Source of the DNA: Phytohabitans maris
GTDB taxonomy: Bacteria > Actinomycetota > Actinomycetes > Mycobacteriales > Micromonosporaceae
DNA: 64,000 bases
Direction of reading: 5' to 3'
Assembly (NCBI RefSeq): GCF_031085175.1
Contig: NZ_JAVHUY010000005.1
Location: 124,001 to 188,000 of the forward strand
Below are positions 1-9,073 of this stretch, in pieces. Both the position numbers and the translations under genes were made by a program. Under the pieces are notes generated by a model. That model saw nothing but the letters and a program-made list of their open reading frames with translations. It did not search any database and was not told where the DNA came from. How positions within the stretch are numbered: the first letter of the stretch is position 1; every line of letters begins with the position of its first letter.

Positions 1-1874
1 CGCCCGTCGGCGGGGCGCAGCCGCCGGTACGCCTGCCACGCCGTGGCCGAGTACCAGCGCAGGAGCCGGACCAGCGCGCCAGTGTCCGATGTGGCCAGTG
101 ACCTGCCGAAGAGCCGCAGCAGGTCGTGCAGCCGGAAGCGACCCGGCGCCGGGCAGGCCAGCAGCTGGGAGTCGACCAGCCGGTCGAGGATCCGCTCGGC
201 CGCGGCGGGCGGCAGGTCGAGCAGCGCGGCGGCGGCCGGCACGCTCAGGTCGGCCGCGTCGGGGAGGGCGATCAGCGGGAACGCCCGTGCGGCCGCCCGG
301 TCGTCCGCCTCCGCGCCGTCGTGCAGCAGTTCGTAGCTGACCTGGAAACTGGAGCGCACGCCCAGCTCGCCGATGCTCAGCTCGTCCAGCCGGCGGCGGG
401 TGTCGGAGAGGCGCTCGGCCAGCTCCCGTACCGGCCACGAAGGGCGGGCGGCGAGCCGTGCGCCGGCGATCCGCAGCGCCAGCGGGAGGCAGCCGCACCA
501 GGTGGCCACCCGCTGCGCGCCGCCCGGGTCGGCGGCCACCCGGTCGGCGCCGGCGAGGCGGCTCAGCAGCAGCATCGCGTCGACCGGCGAGAGCACGTCG
601 AGGTGGAGGTGTGCCGCGTTGTCCAGGGTGGACAGTATCGGGCGGCTGGTGAGCAGTACCGCGGTGTGCGGGCCGGCCGGCAGCAGCGGGCGGACCTGCT
701 CGGCGTCCTGCGCGTTGTCCAGCAGGACGAGCAGCCGGCGCCCCGCCGCGACCGCCCGGAACGCGGCGCTCGCTTCGTCCACCGTGGTGATGTCCGAGTC
801 GCGGGCGCCGAGGGCGCGCAGGAACCGGCCGAGTACCTCCAGCGGCGGCAGCGGGCGCAGTCCGGCGGTGGCGCCCTGCAGGTCGACGTAGAGCTGCCCG
901 TCCGGGAAGCGGTGCGCGAGCCGGTGCGCCAGGTACACGGCGAGGGCGGACTTGCCGACGCCGCCCGGCCCGGAGATGGCGACCAGCGGCGCGGGGCGCA
1001 GCGGGGAGATGGCGAGGCGGGCCCGGGCGGTGGTGACCTCGCGGTGCCGCCCGGTGAACGCGGCGATGTCCGGCGGCAGCTGCCGGGGCGCCGGCGGTCC
1101 CGCGCGTACGGCACCGGGCTCGCCGGGCGGGTCGAGTGCCGGGTCGGCGGAGAGGATCTGGCGCTGGAGCCGTTGCAGCGCCTGGCCGGGCTCGACGCCG
1201 AGGTCGGCCACGAGCCGCCGGCGCAGCTGGCGAAACGTCTCCAGCGCCTCGGCCTGCCGCCCGGACCGGTAGAGCGCGAGCATCGCCAGCTCGTGCAGCC
1301 GTTCGCGGAGCGGCTGCTCGGCGGCGGCCGCGGCGAGCGCGGGCAGCGTACCGGCGTGCTCGCCGAGTGTGAGCCGCGCCTGGGCCCAGTGCTCCAGCAG
1401 GGTGAGCCGCCGCTCGGCGATGTCGGCCAATGTGGACTCGGCCGCGGCGCCGAGCTCCAGCCCGTCGAGCGGCCGGCCGCGCCACAGGCCGAGCGCCCGC
1501 TCCCACCGGTCGGCCGCGCCGGCCAGGTCGCCGCGGGCCGCCGCGCGGTGCCCCTCGCCGGCGAGCCGGTCGAAGAGGAGCACGTCCAGGTCGTACGGGT
1601 CGACCTGGAGCTGGTATCCGGGCGGGCGCGCGGTCAGCCCGGTCAGCCCCAGCGAGGTGCGCAGGCTGGAGACGTGGGTGCGGAGCGCGCCGGCGGCCGT
1701 CCGGGGCGGCTTGAGCGGCCACAGCGCGTCGGTGAGCGTGCTGACCCCGACCGGCCGGTTGGCGTGGAGCAGCAGCAGGGCGAGCAGGGTGCGCGGCTTG
1801 GTCGCGGTGAGCGGCACGGTCCGGCCCTCCGCCCCCTCCACCTCCAGCGGACCGAGAATGCGGAACGTGACCAT
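1..1874 (-). CDS. SARP/AfsR-family transcriptional regulator, C-terminus beyond the window
   Basis: The frame stays open from an ATG at 1874 to the left edge, so at least 624 residues are visible and the 3' end is missing. The first ~90 residues form an OmpR-like winged helix (start MVTFRILGPLEVEG). A bacterial transcriptional activator (BTAD) domain follows, to about residue 250. Next is an NB-ARC-type NTPase with P-loop GPGGVGKSALA near residue 300 and a Walker B-like stretch LLVLLDNAQD. This is the AfsR/DnrI/RedD layout; such proteins bind direct repeats and activate secondary-metabolite promoters. No biosynthetic cluster is visible beside it, so its target is unknown. The start follows the last unit of a tandem repeat, and the ribosome binding site is weak (GGGGTAGGT). 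Confidence 0.85.
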   Translation of the reverse strand, partial: MVTFRILGPLEVEGAEGRTVPLTATKPRTLLALLLLHANRPVGVSTLTDALWPLKPPRTAAGALRTHVSSLRTSLGLTGLTARPPGYQLQVDPYDLDVLLFDRLAGEGHRAAARGDLAGAADRWERALGLWRGRPLDGLELGAAAESTLADIAERRLTLLEHWAQARLTLGEHAGTLPALAAAAAEQPLRERLHELAMLALYRSGRQAEALETFRQLRRRLVADLGVEPGQALQRLQRQILSADPALDPPGEPGAVRAGPPAPRQLPPDIAAFTGRHREVTTARARLAISPLRPAPLVAISGPGGVGKSALAVYLAHRLAHRFPDGQLYVDLQGATAGLRPLPPLEVLGRFLRALGARDSDITTVDEASAAFRAVAAGRRLLVLLDNAQDAEQVRPLLPAGPHTAVLLTSRPILSTLDNAAHLHLDVLSPVDAMLLLSRLAGADRVAADPGGAQRVATWCGCLPLALRIAGARLAARPSWPVRELAERLSDTRRRLDELSIGELGVRSSFQVSYELLHDGAEADDRAAARAFPLIALPDAADLSVPAAAALLDLPPAAAERILDRLVDSQLLACPAPGRFRLHDLLRLFGRSLATSDTGALVRLLRWYSATAWQAYRRLRPADG

Positions 1875-1875
1875 A

Positions 1876-2091
1876 CCTACCCCGCTCCGTCGCTCGGCGT
1901 AGCCTCGCGACTCCCGCTCATTGCCTACCCCGCTCCGTCGCTCGGCGCTCGTCCGCCGCTGGCCTCAAGGTCCGTAGCCTCGCGACTCCCGCTCATTGCC
2001 TACCCCGCTCCGTCGCTCGGCGCTCGTCCGCCGCTGGCCTCAAGGTCCGTAGCCTCGCGACTCCCGCTCATTGCCTACCCCGCTCCGTCGC
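1876..2091. repeat. 75-bp tandem repeat upstream of the SARP gene
   Basis: The motif CCTACCCCGCTCCGTCGC begins at 1876, 1924, 1999 and 2074. The 1924 and 1999 units are exactly 75 bp and identical by eye. The first unit lacks 27 bp (CTCGTCCGCC...GGTCCG) and the last is cut after 18 bp. The array abuts the SARP start codon, so it occupies that gene's leader and probable promoter. The remainder of the gap to 2291 holds no convincing gene. Confidence 0.9.
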
Positions 2092-2291
2092 CCCACCCCT
2101 CGACCGGATCCACGCGCCCGGCGCCAGATGGTTCAACCGTCAACAAAAAAATCATTCGTCCCGGCGGTACGGGTGACGCAGACTGGCGGCGTGATCGAGT
2201 CGAAGACCTTCCGCGTCCCTGTCGCCGCCGCCCTCGCCGGCACGCGACAGCAGCGTGGCGGGTCGCCGGCTGCGATCCCGCACCCACGATC

Positions 2292-2918
2292 GTGACCGGC
2301 GCGTTCGTCGACGGGGTGGTCGCCGGCTACGGCGTGGCCGTCCCGGTCGGCGCGATCGCGATCCTGATCATGGGGCTGGCGGCGCGTACCTCGTTCCGGG
2401 TCGGTGCCGCCGCGGCCCTGGGCGTGGCCACCGCCGACGGGCTGTACGCGCTCGCCGCGGTGGTCGGCGGCGCGGCCCTCGCCGGCGTGATCGAGCCGGC
2501 CGCCGCGCCCCTGCGCTGGGTGGCCGTGGCCGTGCTGCTCGGGCTGGCGGCGCGCACCGCGTACACCGCCGTCCGGCACCACCGCGACCCGGCCCGCGCG
2601 GCCCGCTCGGACGCCGGTCTCGCCTCGCCGGTACGGGCGTACGCGGGGCTGCTGGGGCTCACCCTCCTCAACCCGATGACGATCGTCTACTTCGGAGCGC
2701 TCGTGCTCGGCCGGCAGGCGGCGGAGAGCCTGAGCGCCGGGGGAGAGGCGCTCTTCGTGGCGGGCGCGTTCCTGGCGTCGGCGAGCTGGCAACTCGTCAT
2801 CGCGGGCAGCGGCACGCTCGTCGGGCGGCTGCTGACCGGGCCGCGTGGCCGGCTGGCAACCGCCCTCGTGTCGAGCGCGCTGATCGTCGCCCTGGCGGCG
2901 GGCACCGCCCTATCCTGA
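2292..2918 (+). CDS. LysE/RhtB-family amino-acid exporter
   Basis: A 208-residue, very hydrophobic protein with about six membrane segments. It opens with VTGAFVDGVVAGYGVAVPVGAIAIL, the proline- and glycine-rich first helix typical of LysE translocators, and carries the family-like LTLLNPMTIVYFGAL near residue 125. Such proteins export amino acids or related small molecules by proton antiport; the substrate cannot be told here. The GTG at 2292 is chosen because the family N-terminus begins there; no clear ribosome binding site precedes it. Its stop overlaps the stop region of the convergent acylase gene by 9 bp. Confidence 0.8.
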   Translation: MTGAFVDGVVAGYGVAVPVGAIAILIMGLAARTSFRVGAAAALGVATADGLYALAAVVGGAALAGVIEPAAAPLRWVAVAVLLGLAARTAYTAVRHHRDPARAARSDAGLASPVRAYAGLLGLTLLNPMTIVYFGALVLGRQAAESLSAGGEALFVAGAFLASASWQLVIAGSGTLVGRLLTGPRGRLATALVSSALIVALAAGTALS

Positions 2919-5900
2919 GTAGACCTCCATCTCGTACAGGGAATAGCCGTAGGAGGTGGCCCGGCGGACGCCGACCATCCGCACGTAGCGCGCGGTGGTC
3001 GGGGTGAAGGCGTCGTTGTCGGTGCCGCCGTTGCCGGCGGCGGTTGACCACGCCGTGGTCCAGCTCGTCCCGTCGGTCGAGGTCTCGATGCGGTACGACG
3101 ACGCGTGCGCCGCCTCCCACCGGAGGATCACCCGCCCCACGGTACGAGCCGATCCTAAGTCGACGGTCAGCGACTGGTTGTCGGTCCACGAGCTGGCCCA
3201 CCGGCTGCCCGGGTCGCCGTCGAACGCCCGGGCCGCCACGTGCGGCGACTGCGTGCCGGTCGCGGTCGCCGGGCGCCCCGCGGCCAGGTTGCCGATGTCC
3301 TGCCCGCGCCCGGCCGGAAACGACACCACCTGCTGGTACGTCGGCCGGTTCTGCCAGGCGATGATCGGCGAGGTGATGCCGCCGAGCGGTGAGTGCACGA
3401 TCGCGTCGGCGCACCACTGGTCGCCGGCCGAGCAGTGGTCGTCACCGGGGTACACAGTGGACGCTGGCTGGGCGGCGGCGGCCCGCAGCGTGTCGAGCAG
3501 CACCGTGCGGCAGGCGGCCAGGTCGCCGTTGCCGCAGTACGCCCGGCCGAGCCCACCCTGCACCGGCTCGCCGAGCACCCGACGGATGTCCTTGTCCACA
3601 TAGCCCCACCAGCCGTACTGGAAGGCGGAGCCCTTGTGCGGCTGCGCCTCGTTCGCCGATCCGGGGAAGCTGGACGTCTCACCGGTCTGGTGGCCGGAGG
3701 GCGACTCGTTGATCTGGATGGCGTTGACCAGCGACTGGTACAGGTCGGGGCCGAGGCCGGGCTTGAACTGTCCGCTCACGAGCAGCGGCCACCACGCGTC
3801 GAAGACCCGGATCGCGGCCCCGTGCTGGTACGCCTTCGAGCCGGCCGAGGTCTCCTTACGGGTGGCGCCGGCCTGCTGCCAGGCTTTCAGCTGGGTCACG
3901 GTGGAGGCGAGCGTGGCGTCGGTGACCGGCTGGCTCTCGATGACCCGGATCAGGTCGTCGAGCACCTCCTTGCCGCGCAGGTCCACTGTGGCCGCGTTCT
4001 CCACGATGCGTACGACGGCGGCCCGGTCCAGCTTTTGACCGGCGCCCAGCGCGGCCTTCACCGGCGTGTCCAGCAGTTCGCCCCGGTGCACCGAGCCGAA
4101 GCTGAAGTTGCCGTCCGCCGCCCCGAAGTCGCGGGCCTGCTTGTTGTTCCAGGAGACGTAGTAGTCCTGGCCGATCGACTGCGGGTGCGCGGCGGCCGGA
4201 GCGAAGCCGGTCCACTCGTACTGCGCGGCCATCGGCAGGTTGGGGTTGGAGCCGGCCGCCCGCACCGGGTTGCGCCCCGAGTTGAAGTACGCCGACTGGG
4301 TCGAGTTGACGTAGAACCAGTTGAACGCGTACTCCACGTTGGACGCCGCGGCGGCGAAGGCACTGGCGCTGCCCATCGCCGCCGGGTCGTTGAAGATCTG
4401 GAAGCCGATCGCCGAGTGCGCCTCCCGGCCGTACGTGGAGCGGCGCTGGGCGAACGCGTACGGCTGCCCGTCCACCGTGCCCCGCCAGGCGACCAGGCCG
4501 AGCGCGGTGCGCCAGGCGACGATGCGGTACGAGCCGGCGGGCGTGCCGTCGGCGACGGTGGGGTTCCAGGAGTTGACGTGCGACAGCTCCTCCATCGCCT
4601 TGCACTGTCCCTGGTGGAGGTACCGGTTGCTGGCGAGCGTCGGGGCCGTGCCGTCGGTCGTGCACAGCGGCAGCGCGTACGTGTCGGTGATGTCCTGGAT
4701 GGACGACGTGGCGCTCCACGCGTAGTCCTGGCCCCGGCCGAGCAGCACGTAGAGGCTGACCCCGGCGAACGCGACCCCCCGCGCGCTGATTCCGGGCCCC
4801 TGCAGCTCCTGCATGAGCAGCAGCTGCGGGGAGAAGTAGCCGGTCTGCGGCCCGAAGACCGCCACCGGGTGGCCCGAGGTGGTGTGCTGGCCGGAGATGA
4901 CGACCGCGTTCGACATGCCGCGGTGGGCCGCGCCGATGGACAGCTCGGAGAGCGCGACCGCGCCGTCCGTCGCCGACCCGGTCTGGTCCCTGATCACCGG
5001 CTCAGGCTGGACCGAGCCGGCGTCCGGCATCACCACGCTGGGCGCGTCGTCCGGCGCCGAGCCGTACGGGAAGCTCTGCCCGTCGTGGAGGGTCAGCACG
5101 GTCTCCGGGTCGTTCTGCGAGCGGAACGCCCGCCACACCGCGTCGCCCTCGGTCGGGCCGTACTTGGCGCGTGCGGCGATGCGGACCAGCGCGGACTGCA
5201 TCTCGCTGCCGCCGCCACCGCCGAAGAGCCCGCCGACGACGCCGGCGATGGCGATGAGGTCGGTCATCGTGAAGGGCTCCGGCCCGCCCTCGTTGGTGAT
5301 CGCGTCGAGGTGGCCGGTGAGCACGTACTCGCCGGGGCAGTTGCGGCCGGCCATGCACGCGGAGATGTAGGCGTTGACGCCGGCGATGTACGCCTCGACG
5401 TCCGAGTGGAGCTGCTCGCCCCGCGACCCCTGCTGGCGCAGCGCGGCGACCTGGGCCTGGAGGTCGGCCTCGGTGTACGGCGAGTTGCGCCAGACGCTCT
5501 GCTCCAGCGCGCGGTTGCCGGGCGCGCCGCCGGCGAACGGGGTGAGCGTGCCCCGCCCGACGTGCCGCAGCAGGTCCATGGTGAAGAGGCGGTCCTCGGC
5601 ACCGGCGTACCCGGCCCCGAACATCGTGCCGGACCGGGTCGTGCCGGTGATGTGCGGCGTGCCGGTCGCCTTGTCCCGCACCACGGTCACGTCGGCGCGC
5701 GGCTGGTACGTGCGCTCGACCTGCCCGGCCGGGACGCCGAACGAGGCGTTGTTGAAGTAGCTGCCGATCTGGCCGTCGGTGAGCCCGGCGTAGTTGTAGA
5801 CGAGGTTGGCGTACTCGTCGATCTGGTCCGCCGAGTGCGCGGGGCGGGTGCCGAGCGCCTGGTGGGCGAGGATCTCGACGAGCGTGGCGTTGCCGTTCTG

Positions 5901-6071
5901 GCCGGGCGGGAGGATGTCGGAGCACTGCTCCAGGCAGTAGTCGTTGGCCGCCAGGACGGCGGCGGCCTGCGCTTGCGCGGCTTCGGCGGTGGTTCGCGCG
6001 GGGACGATGAGGGCGGTCGTCGCGGTGAGCAGCGCCGCGGCGAGGACCGGGAGGGAGGCGGGTCTGCGCAT
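2910..6071 (-). CDS. Secreted penicillin acylase-family (Ntn hydrolase) amidase with C-terminal F5/8-type domain
   Basis: About 1,053 residues. An N-terminal signal peptide (MRRPASLPVLAAALL...) is followed by a penicillin-amidase precursor. The candidate catalytic serine is Ser387 in RGMSNAVVISG, which would become the N-terminal nucleophile of the beta subunit after self-cleavage, as in the family. The last ~130 residues (NLAAGRPATATG to the end) are a discoidin/F5-8 type C carbohydrate-binding-like domain. The family hydrolyses amides such as acyl-homoserine lactones, beta-lactam side chains or echinocandin acyl groups; the real substrate is unknown. An ATG at 6083 is also in frame, but GAGGA sits 5 nt before the ATG at 6071, so the latter is preferred. 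The neighbours give no functional link. Confidence 0.88.
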   Translation of the reverse strand: MRRPASLPVLAAALLTATTALIVPARTTAEAAQAQAAAVLAANDYCLEQCSDILPPGQNGNATLVEILAHQALGTRPAHSADQIDEYANLVYNYAGLTDGQIGSYFNNASFGVPAGQVERTYQPRADVTVVRDKATGTPHITGTTRSGTMFGAGYAGAEDRLFTMDLLRHVGRGTLTPFAGGAPGNRALEQSVWRNSPYTEADLQAQVAALRQQGSRGEQLHSDVEAYIAGVNAYISACMAGRNCPGEYVLTGHLDAITNEGGPEPFTMTDLIAIAGVVGGLFGGGGGSEMQSALVRIAARAKYGPTEGDAVWRAFRSQNDPETVLTLHDGQSFPYGSAPDDAPSVVMPDAGSVQPEPVIRDQTGSATDGAVALSELSIGAAHRGMSNAVVISGQHTTSGHPVAVFGPQTGYFSPQLLLMQELQGPGISARGVAFAGVSLYVLLGRGQDYAWSATSSIQDITDTYALPLCTTDGTAPTLASNRYLHQGQCKAMEELSHVNSWNPTVADGTPAGSYRIVAWRTALGLVAWRGTVDGQPYAFAQRRSTYGREAHSAIGFQIFNDPAAMGSASAFAAAASNVEYAFNWFYVNSTQSAYFNSGRNPVRAAGSNPNLPMAAQYEWTGFAPAAAHPQSIGQDYYVSWNNKQARDFGAADGNFSFGSVHRGELLDTPVKAALGAGQKLDRAAVVRIVENAATVDLRGKEVLDDLIRVIESQPVTDATLASTVTQLKAWQQAGATRKETSAGSKAYQHGAAIRVFDAWWPLLVSGQFKPGLGPDLYQSLVNAIQINESPSGHQTGETSSFPGSANEAQPHKGSAFQYGWWGYVDKDIRRVLGEPVQGGLGRAYCGNGDLAACRTVLLDTLRAAAAQPASTVYPGDDHCSAGDQWCADAIVHSPLGGITSPIIAWQNRPTYQQVVSFPAGRGQDIGNLAAGRPATATGTQSPHVAARAFDGDPGSRWASSWTDNQSLTVDLGSARTVGRVILRWEAAHASSYRIETSTDGTSWTTAWSTAAGNGGTDNDAFTPTTARYVRMVGVRRATSYGYSLYEMEVYSG

Positions 6072-6144
6072 GGCGATCCTCATGACTGTTAATATGTGAG
6101 GAACATTCGTGTACCGGATGGTAACTTGCCAAGCGGTGCCGTGC

Positions 6145-6819
6145 CTAGAGGTTCTTCAATGCCTCTCGGGCCGAGAGCGGGGCCAGCCGGTGACCCGCCA
6201 CATATGTCCGGACTGCCGCCGGTTCCGTCTTCGCGTACTCGCGCAGCGCCCAGCCGATCGCCTTGCGCACGAAGAAGTCGGTGTGGCCGGCCTGCCGCGT
6301 GCAGTACCGGAAGAGCCGCTCCGCGTCCGTCCGCTCCTTGTAGCGCAGCTGGTGCAGGATCGCCGTACGCACCAGCCACTTGTCCTTGTCGGCCACCCAC
6401 TCGTCCATCGTGGACACCAGCGCCGGATGCGCGGAGACGAGCGCCCCGACCAGGTGCGCGGCGAGGATGTCCACTGTGTCCCACCACGGCTTGGTCACGG
6501 CGAGGAAGCGGGCGGTCTCCAGAAACCCGGCCGAGCACGCCCGCGCGTGCCGGCGCAGCAGGCCGCAGGCGAAGTACTGGTACTCCCGCTCCGGCAGGGC
6601 CCAGCACGCTTCGGCCACGTCCCGCAGATCGTCTTCGCTCGGGCGGGGCAGCCCGTCGAGCACCTCCCGCGCGAGCACCCGCTGCACCGGCGCCTGGATG
6701 CCGAGGAACGGGAACTGGTCCCGCATGTACGCCGCCATCGCCGGCCCGCGATCCGGGTCGCGGGCACCGCCGTACACCCGGGTCAGGCGGCCCAGGACCG
6801 CGGTGGCGAGCGGCGTCAT
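6145..6819 (-). CDS. AlkD-like DNA alkylation repair protein
   Basis: A 224-residue all-helical HEAT-like-repeat protein of the AlkD family, which excises alkylated bases such as N3- and N7-alkylpurines. The motifs WWDTVDILAAHLVG (about residue 115) and DKDKWLVRTAILHQL are recognisable. The C-terminal FFVRKAIGWALREYAK is the most conserved part of the family. The ATG at 6819 is chosen because an upstream ATG at 6849 would overlap the divergent gene at 6848. The gene is monocistronic as far as can be seen. Confidence 0.88.
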   Translation of the reverse strand: MTPLATAVLGRLTRVYGGARDPDRGPAMAAYMRDQFPFLGIQAPVQRVLAREVLDGLPRPSEDDLRDVAEACWALPEREYQYFACGLLRRHARACSAGFLETARFLAVTKPWWDTVDILAAHLVGALVSAHPALVSTMDEWVADKDKWLVRTAILHQLRYKERTDAERLFRYCTRQAGHTDFFVRKAIGWALREYAKTEPAAVRTYVAGHRLAPLSAREALKNL

Positions 6820-6847
6820 AGCCTGATCATGCCGTACCGTCGGGCCC

Positions 6848-7492
6848 ATGGGCAGTCGACCGGCCGCGGGCGGCGGGCGCTGGGTCGACGTCGACCCCGA
6901 GCGCCTGGCGAGGTGGGTCGAGGGCTTCGCGGCCCGCCACGGCCCGGCGGAGCCGGTGGTCTCCGACGTCGGCGTCGCACTGCGGGCCCCGGACGGCGCG
7001 GTGGCCGAGATCCATGCCCCACCCGGCGTGACCGGCTACACCGACCTGCCCTCCTTCGTGGCCGCCTCGCTTACGCCGCACCGGCTGGGACTGCTGCTGG
7101 CCCGCAAAGGTGCGGTGGCGGTGGGGATCGCGCTCGGCGACCGGATCGAGGCGTCCAAGGTGGACACCAGCTACGTGCAGAGCCGCACCGCGGCGGGCGG
7201 CTGGTCGCAGCAGCGCTTCGCCCGCCGCCGGGAAAACCAGGCGAAGGCCGCCGCCGGCGACGCCGCCGACCTGGCCGCGCGGGTGCTGCTCCCGGCCGAG
7301 GCGACGCTGGCCGCCCTGGTCTGCGGCGGCGACCGCCGCACGGTCGACACGATCCTCACCGACCGGCGCCTGGCCCCGCTCGCCGCCCTCCGCGCCGAAC
7401 GCCACCTCCAGGTCCCCGACCCTCGCCACGCCGTACTTGTGGACGCGATCCGCGCCGCCCGCGCCGTCTCCATCCACCTCCCTCCGCCGTAG
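6848..7492 (+). CDS. acVLRF1-type peptidyl-tRNA hydrolase (actinobacterial Vms1-like release factor)
   Basis: A 214-residue protein with an eRF1 domain 2/Vms1-like fold. In this family a glutamine in a loop cleaves peptidyl-tRNA on stalled large ribosomal subunits. The loop here is AAGGWSQQRFARRR, with W119-S120-Q121-Q122, replacing the GGQ-type loop and followed by the basic tail RRRENQ. The N-terminus (RWVDVDPERLARWVEGFAARHG) and IEASKVDTSYVQSR match the actinobacterial family as remembered. The hexamer TACCGT ends 8 bases before the ATG, so the mRNA may be leaderless. Function is assigned from family knowledge, not from context. Confidence 0.82.
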   Translation: MGSRPAAGGGRWVDVDPERLARWVEGFAARHGPAEPVVSDVGVALRAPDGAVAEIHAPPGVTGYTDLPSFVAASLTPHRLGLLLARKGAVAVGIALGDRIEASKVDTSYVQSRTAAGGWSQQRFARRRENQAKAAAGDAADLAARVLLPAEATLAALVCGGDRRTVDTILTDRRLAPLAALRAERHLQVPDPRHAVLVDAIRAARAVSIHLPPP

Positions 7493-7549
7493 TCCCTGGC
7501 ACTCCCCGACCAGGACGCCCTCAGACACCCGTCGCGCGCCCGCAGAGGC

Positions 7550-7597
7550 GATCGTGGTATTTCAGTGCCCCTCGGGGGGCAGCCAAGTACCACGATC
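7550..7597. repeat. Palindromic intergenic element (hairpin)
   Basis: Perfect 10-bp outer arms GATCGTGGTA / TACCACGATC at 7550-7559 and 7588-7597 enclose an inner TGCCCC/GGGGCA-type stem. It lies downstream of the acVLRF1 gene and could end its transcription, although no T-run follows. A dispersed palindrome of the kind repeated in related genomes is also possible. Confidence 0.7.
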
Positions 7598-7759
7598 TCT
7601 TGCGCGTGACGATGTCGATCAGCCAAGACCTGCCACCCACGCCAGCGTGCCCTGCGCGAGCCACCTCAGCCGCTCCCGCGAGCGGGGCGGCAGCCCGGCG
7701 CCCGTGTGGCGACGGACCGCGTCGATCCCGACCACCCGCGGGCGCTGTAGCCCACCGGC

Positions 7760-7878
7760 CGCGGCACGTCCTCGACGCCGCGGGCGATCGGTGGGAAGAG
7801 CGGGTTGGTCAGGTCGGGATCACCAGGCCGACGCTGGCCGAACGGGCGGCGCGCGATCGGGTTGGGCCGGTAGCCGGG
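7760..7878 (-). pseudogene. Relic of a LacI-family transcriptional regulator
   Basis: On the minus strand, pieces of the LacI hinge and first core segment occur in the correct order but in different frames: GYRPNPIAR, then RSASVGLVIP one frame away, then DLTNPLFPPIARGVEDV back in the first frame. One C missing in ATCCCGACCTG explains the second shift. The DNA-binding head and most of the ligand-binding domain are absent. The relic lies just downstream of the MFS gene, which suggests a former regulator-transporter pair. The rest of 7598-7888 shows no coding signal I trust. Confidence 0.75.
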
Positions 7879-7888
7879 TAAGAGCCCG

Positions 7889-9073
7889 TCACGCTCCGTC
7901 CCTCCCACGAACGGGCGACGGCACGGCCACGGGCGGCCGCCACCGGGCCCGAGCCGTCGCGCCGGCCACACCGAGTGGCAGCAGCAGTGCGGCCGCGACA
8001 CCGAACACCAGCCCGAACCGGCCCGCCTCCACCGGCGGGCCGCCGGCCACCGCGGCGAGCGCACTGCCGGTGAAGAGCGCGCCGGCGAACAGCGACACGG
8101 CCGTCAGCCCGGCCTCCGGCACCACCTCGGTGGCCCAGGTCTGCATCGTGGAGTGCATCGAGGCCCAGGCCGCGCCGATCAGCAGGCAGACGAACGCGCC
8201 GGCGACCGGCGTCGCGGTGAACGCGGCCACCACGCAGCCGATCGCGGCCAGGGCGGCGCCGGCCGCGATGAGGGCGGCGGCGGGCACCCGCTGCTGGAGG
8301 CGGCCGACGATCGGGGCGCAGATGAGCACGGCAACGCCGTACGCCGCGGTGACGCCGCCGGCCAGCGCCGCGCCGCTGCCGGTGGCACCCACCGCCGCCG
8401 GCAGGAACGTCAGCACGCCCAGCAGAATGCCACCCTCCACAGTGGCCAGCAGCAGGAGCGTGCGGGCGGGACCGGAGCGGAGCACCGCGCGGAGCGGGGC
8501 GAAGATGCCGTCGGCGGCCGCACGCGGGGCCGGCAGCTCGGGCAGCCGACTCAGCACCAGACAGGCGACCAGGGCCGTCGTACCCGTGAAAAGGAACGCG
8601 GACCGCCAGCCGACCGTGGCGGCCAAGGCCCCCGCACCCGCCGTCGCCGCGGCTGTGCCGAGGGCGACACCGGCCATCAGGCCGGTGATGTCGCGGTGGC
8701 GGCGCCCCGGCGCCGCGGTGGCGCCGGCGTAGAAGAGCGCGGCGGGCACGGCCGCGCTGAAGCCGGCGCCGGCGACCAGGCGGAAGGCCACGAGCGACGC
8801 GGCGTCCGTGGCCAGCGCGGTGCCCGCGGTGGTCAGCGCCGCCAGGAGTACGGCGAGCCGGAGTGACCGGACCACGCCGAGCCGGCTGCCGAGGAGGCCC
8901 CAGACGGGCTGCATCAGGCCGTACGCGAGGAAGTAGGCGCCGGCCGCGCTGGCCACCCCGGCCACCGGGACGCCGAGGTCATGCGAGATGGCCAGCAGCA
9001 TGGGCGGCATCGCGAACCGGTCGAGTGTGCTGGCGAGCGCGGTGAACTGCAGCAGCCGGGTGTGCCGCGTCAT
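7889..9073 (-). CDS. MFS transporter
   Basis: A 394-residue protein with about twelve hydrophobic segments and a central break near residue 190 (LSRLPELPAPRAAADG), the usual major-facilitator layout. The loop between segments 2 and 3 reads GLLGSRLGVVRSLRLAVLLA, matching the family GxLxDRxGRR pattern loosely. Drug or sugar-acid export is possible, but the substrate cannot be inferred. The ATG start overlaps the TGA of a decayed 2Fe-2S-protein fragment, and a LacI relic lies just downstream, so the gene looks like a survivor of a larger degraded block. Confidence 0.85.
   Translation of the reverse strand: MTRHTRLLQFTALASTLDRFAMPPMLLAISHDLGVPVAGVASAAGAYFLAYGLMQPVWGLLGSRLGVVRSLRLAVLLAALTTAGTALATDAASLVAFRLVAGAGFSAAVPAALFYAGATAAPGRRHRDITGLMAGVALGTAAATAGAGALAATVGWRSAFLFTGTTALVACLVLSRLPELPAPRAAADGIFAPLRAVLRSGPARTLLLLATVEGGILLGVLTFLPAAVGATGSGAALAGGVTAAYGVAVLICAPIVGRLQQRVPAAALIAAGAALAAIGCVVAAFTATPVAGAFVCLLIGAAWASMHSTMQTWATEVVPEAGLTAVSLFAGALFTGSALAAVAGGPPVEAGRFGLVFGVAAALLLPLGVAGATARARWRPPVAVPSPVRGRDGA

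Noticed and set aside
1876-2091. CRISPR-like array
   Set aside because: The 75-bp units are contiguous with no unique spacers, and no cas genes are nearby.
126-2918. A 930-codon open frame on the plus strand across the SARP gene and into the LysE gene
   Set aside because: Its first 2.1 kb is antisense to the SARP gene and reads as Arg/Gly/Gln-rich nonsense with the tandem repeat translated in it. Only the last 208 codons (from 2292) show a family signature.
3393-6092. An 899-codon open frame antisense to the penicillin acylase
   Set aside because: Composition is Arg/Val/Gly/His-rich with no motif; it mirrors the GC-skewed third codon position of the real gene.
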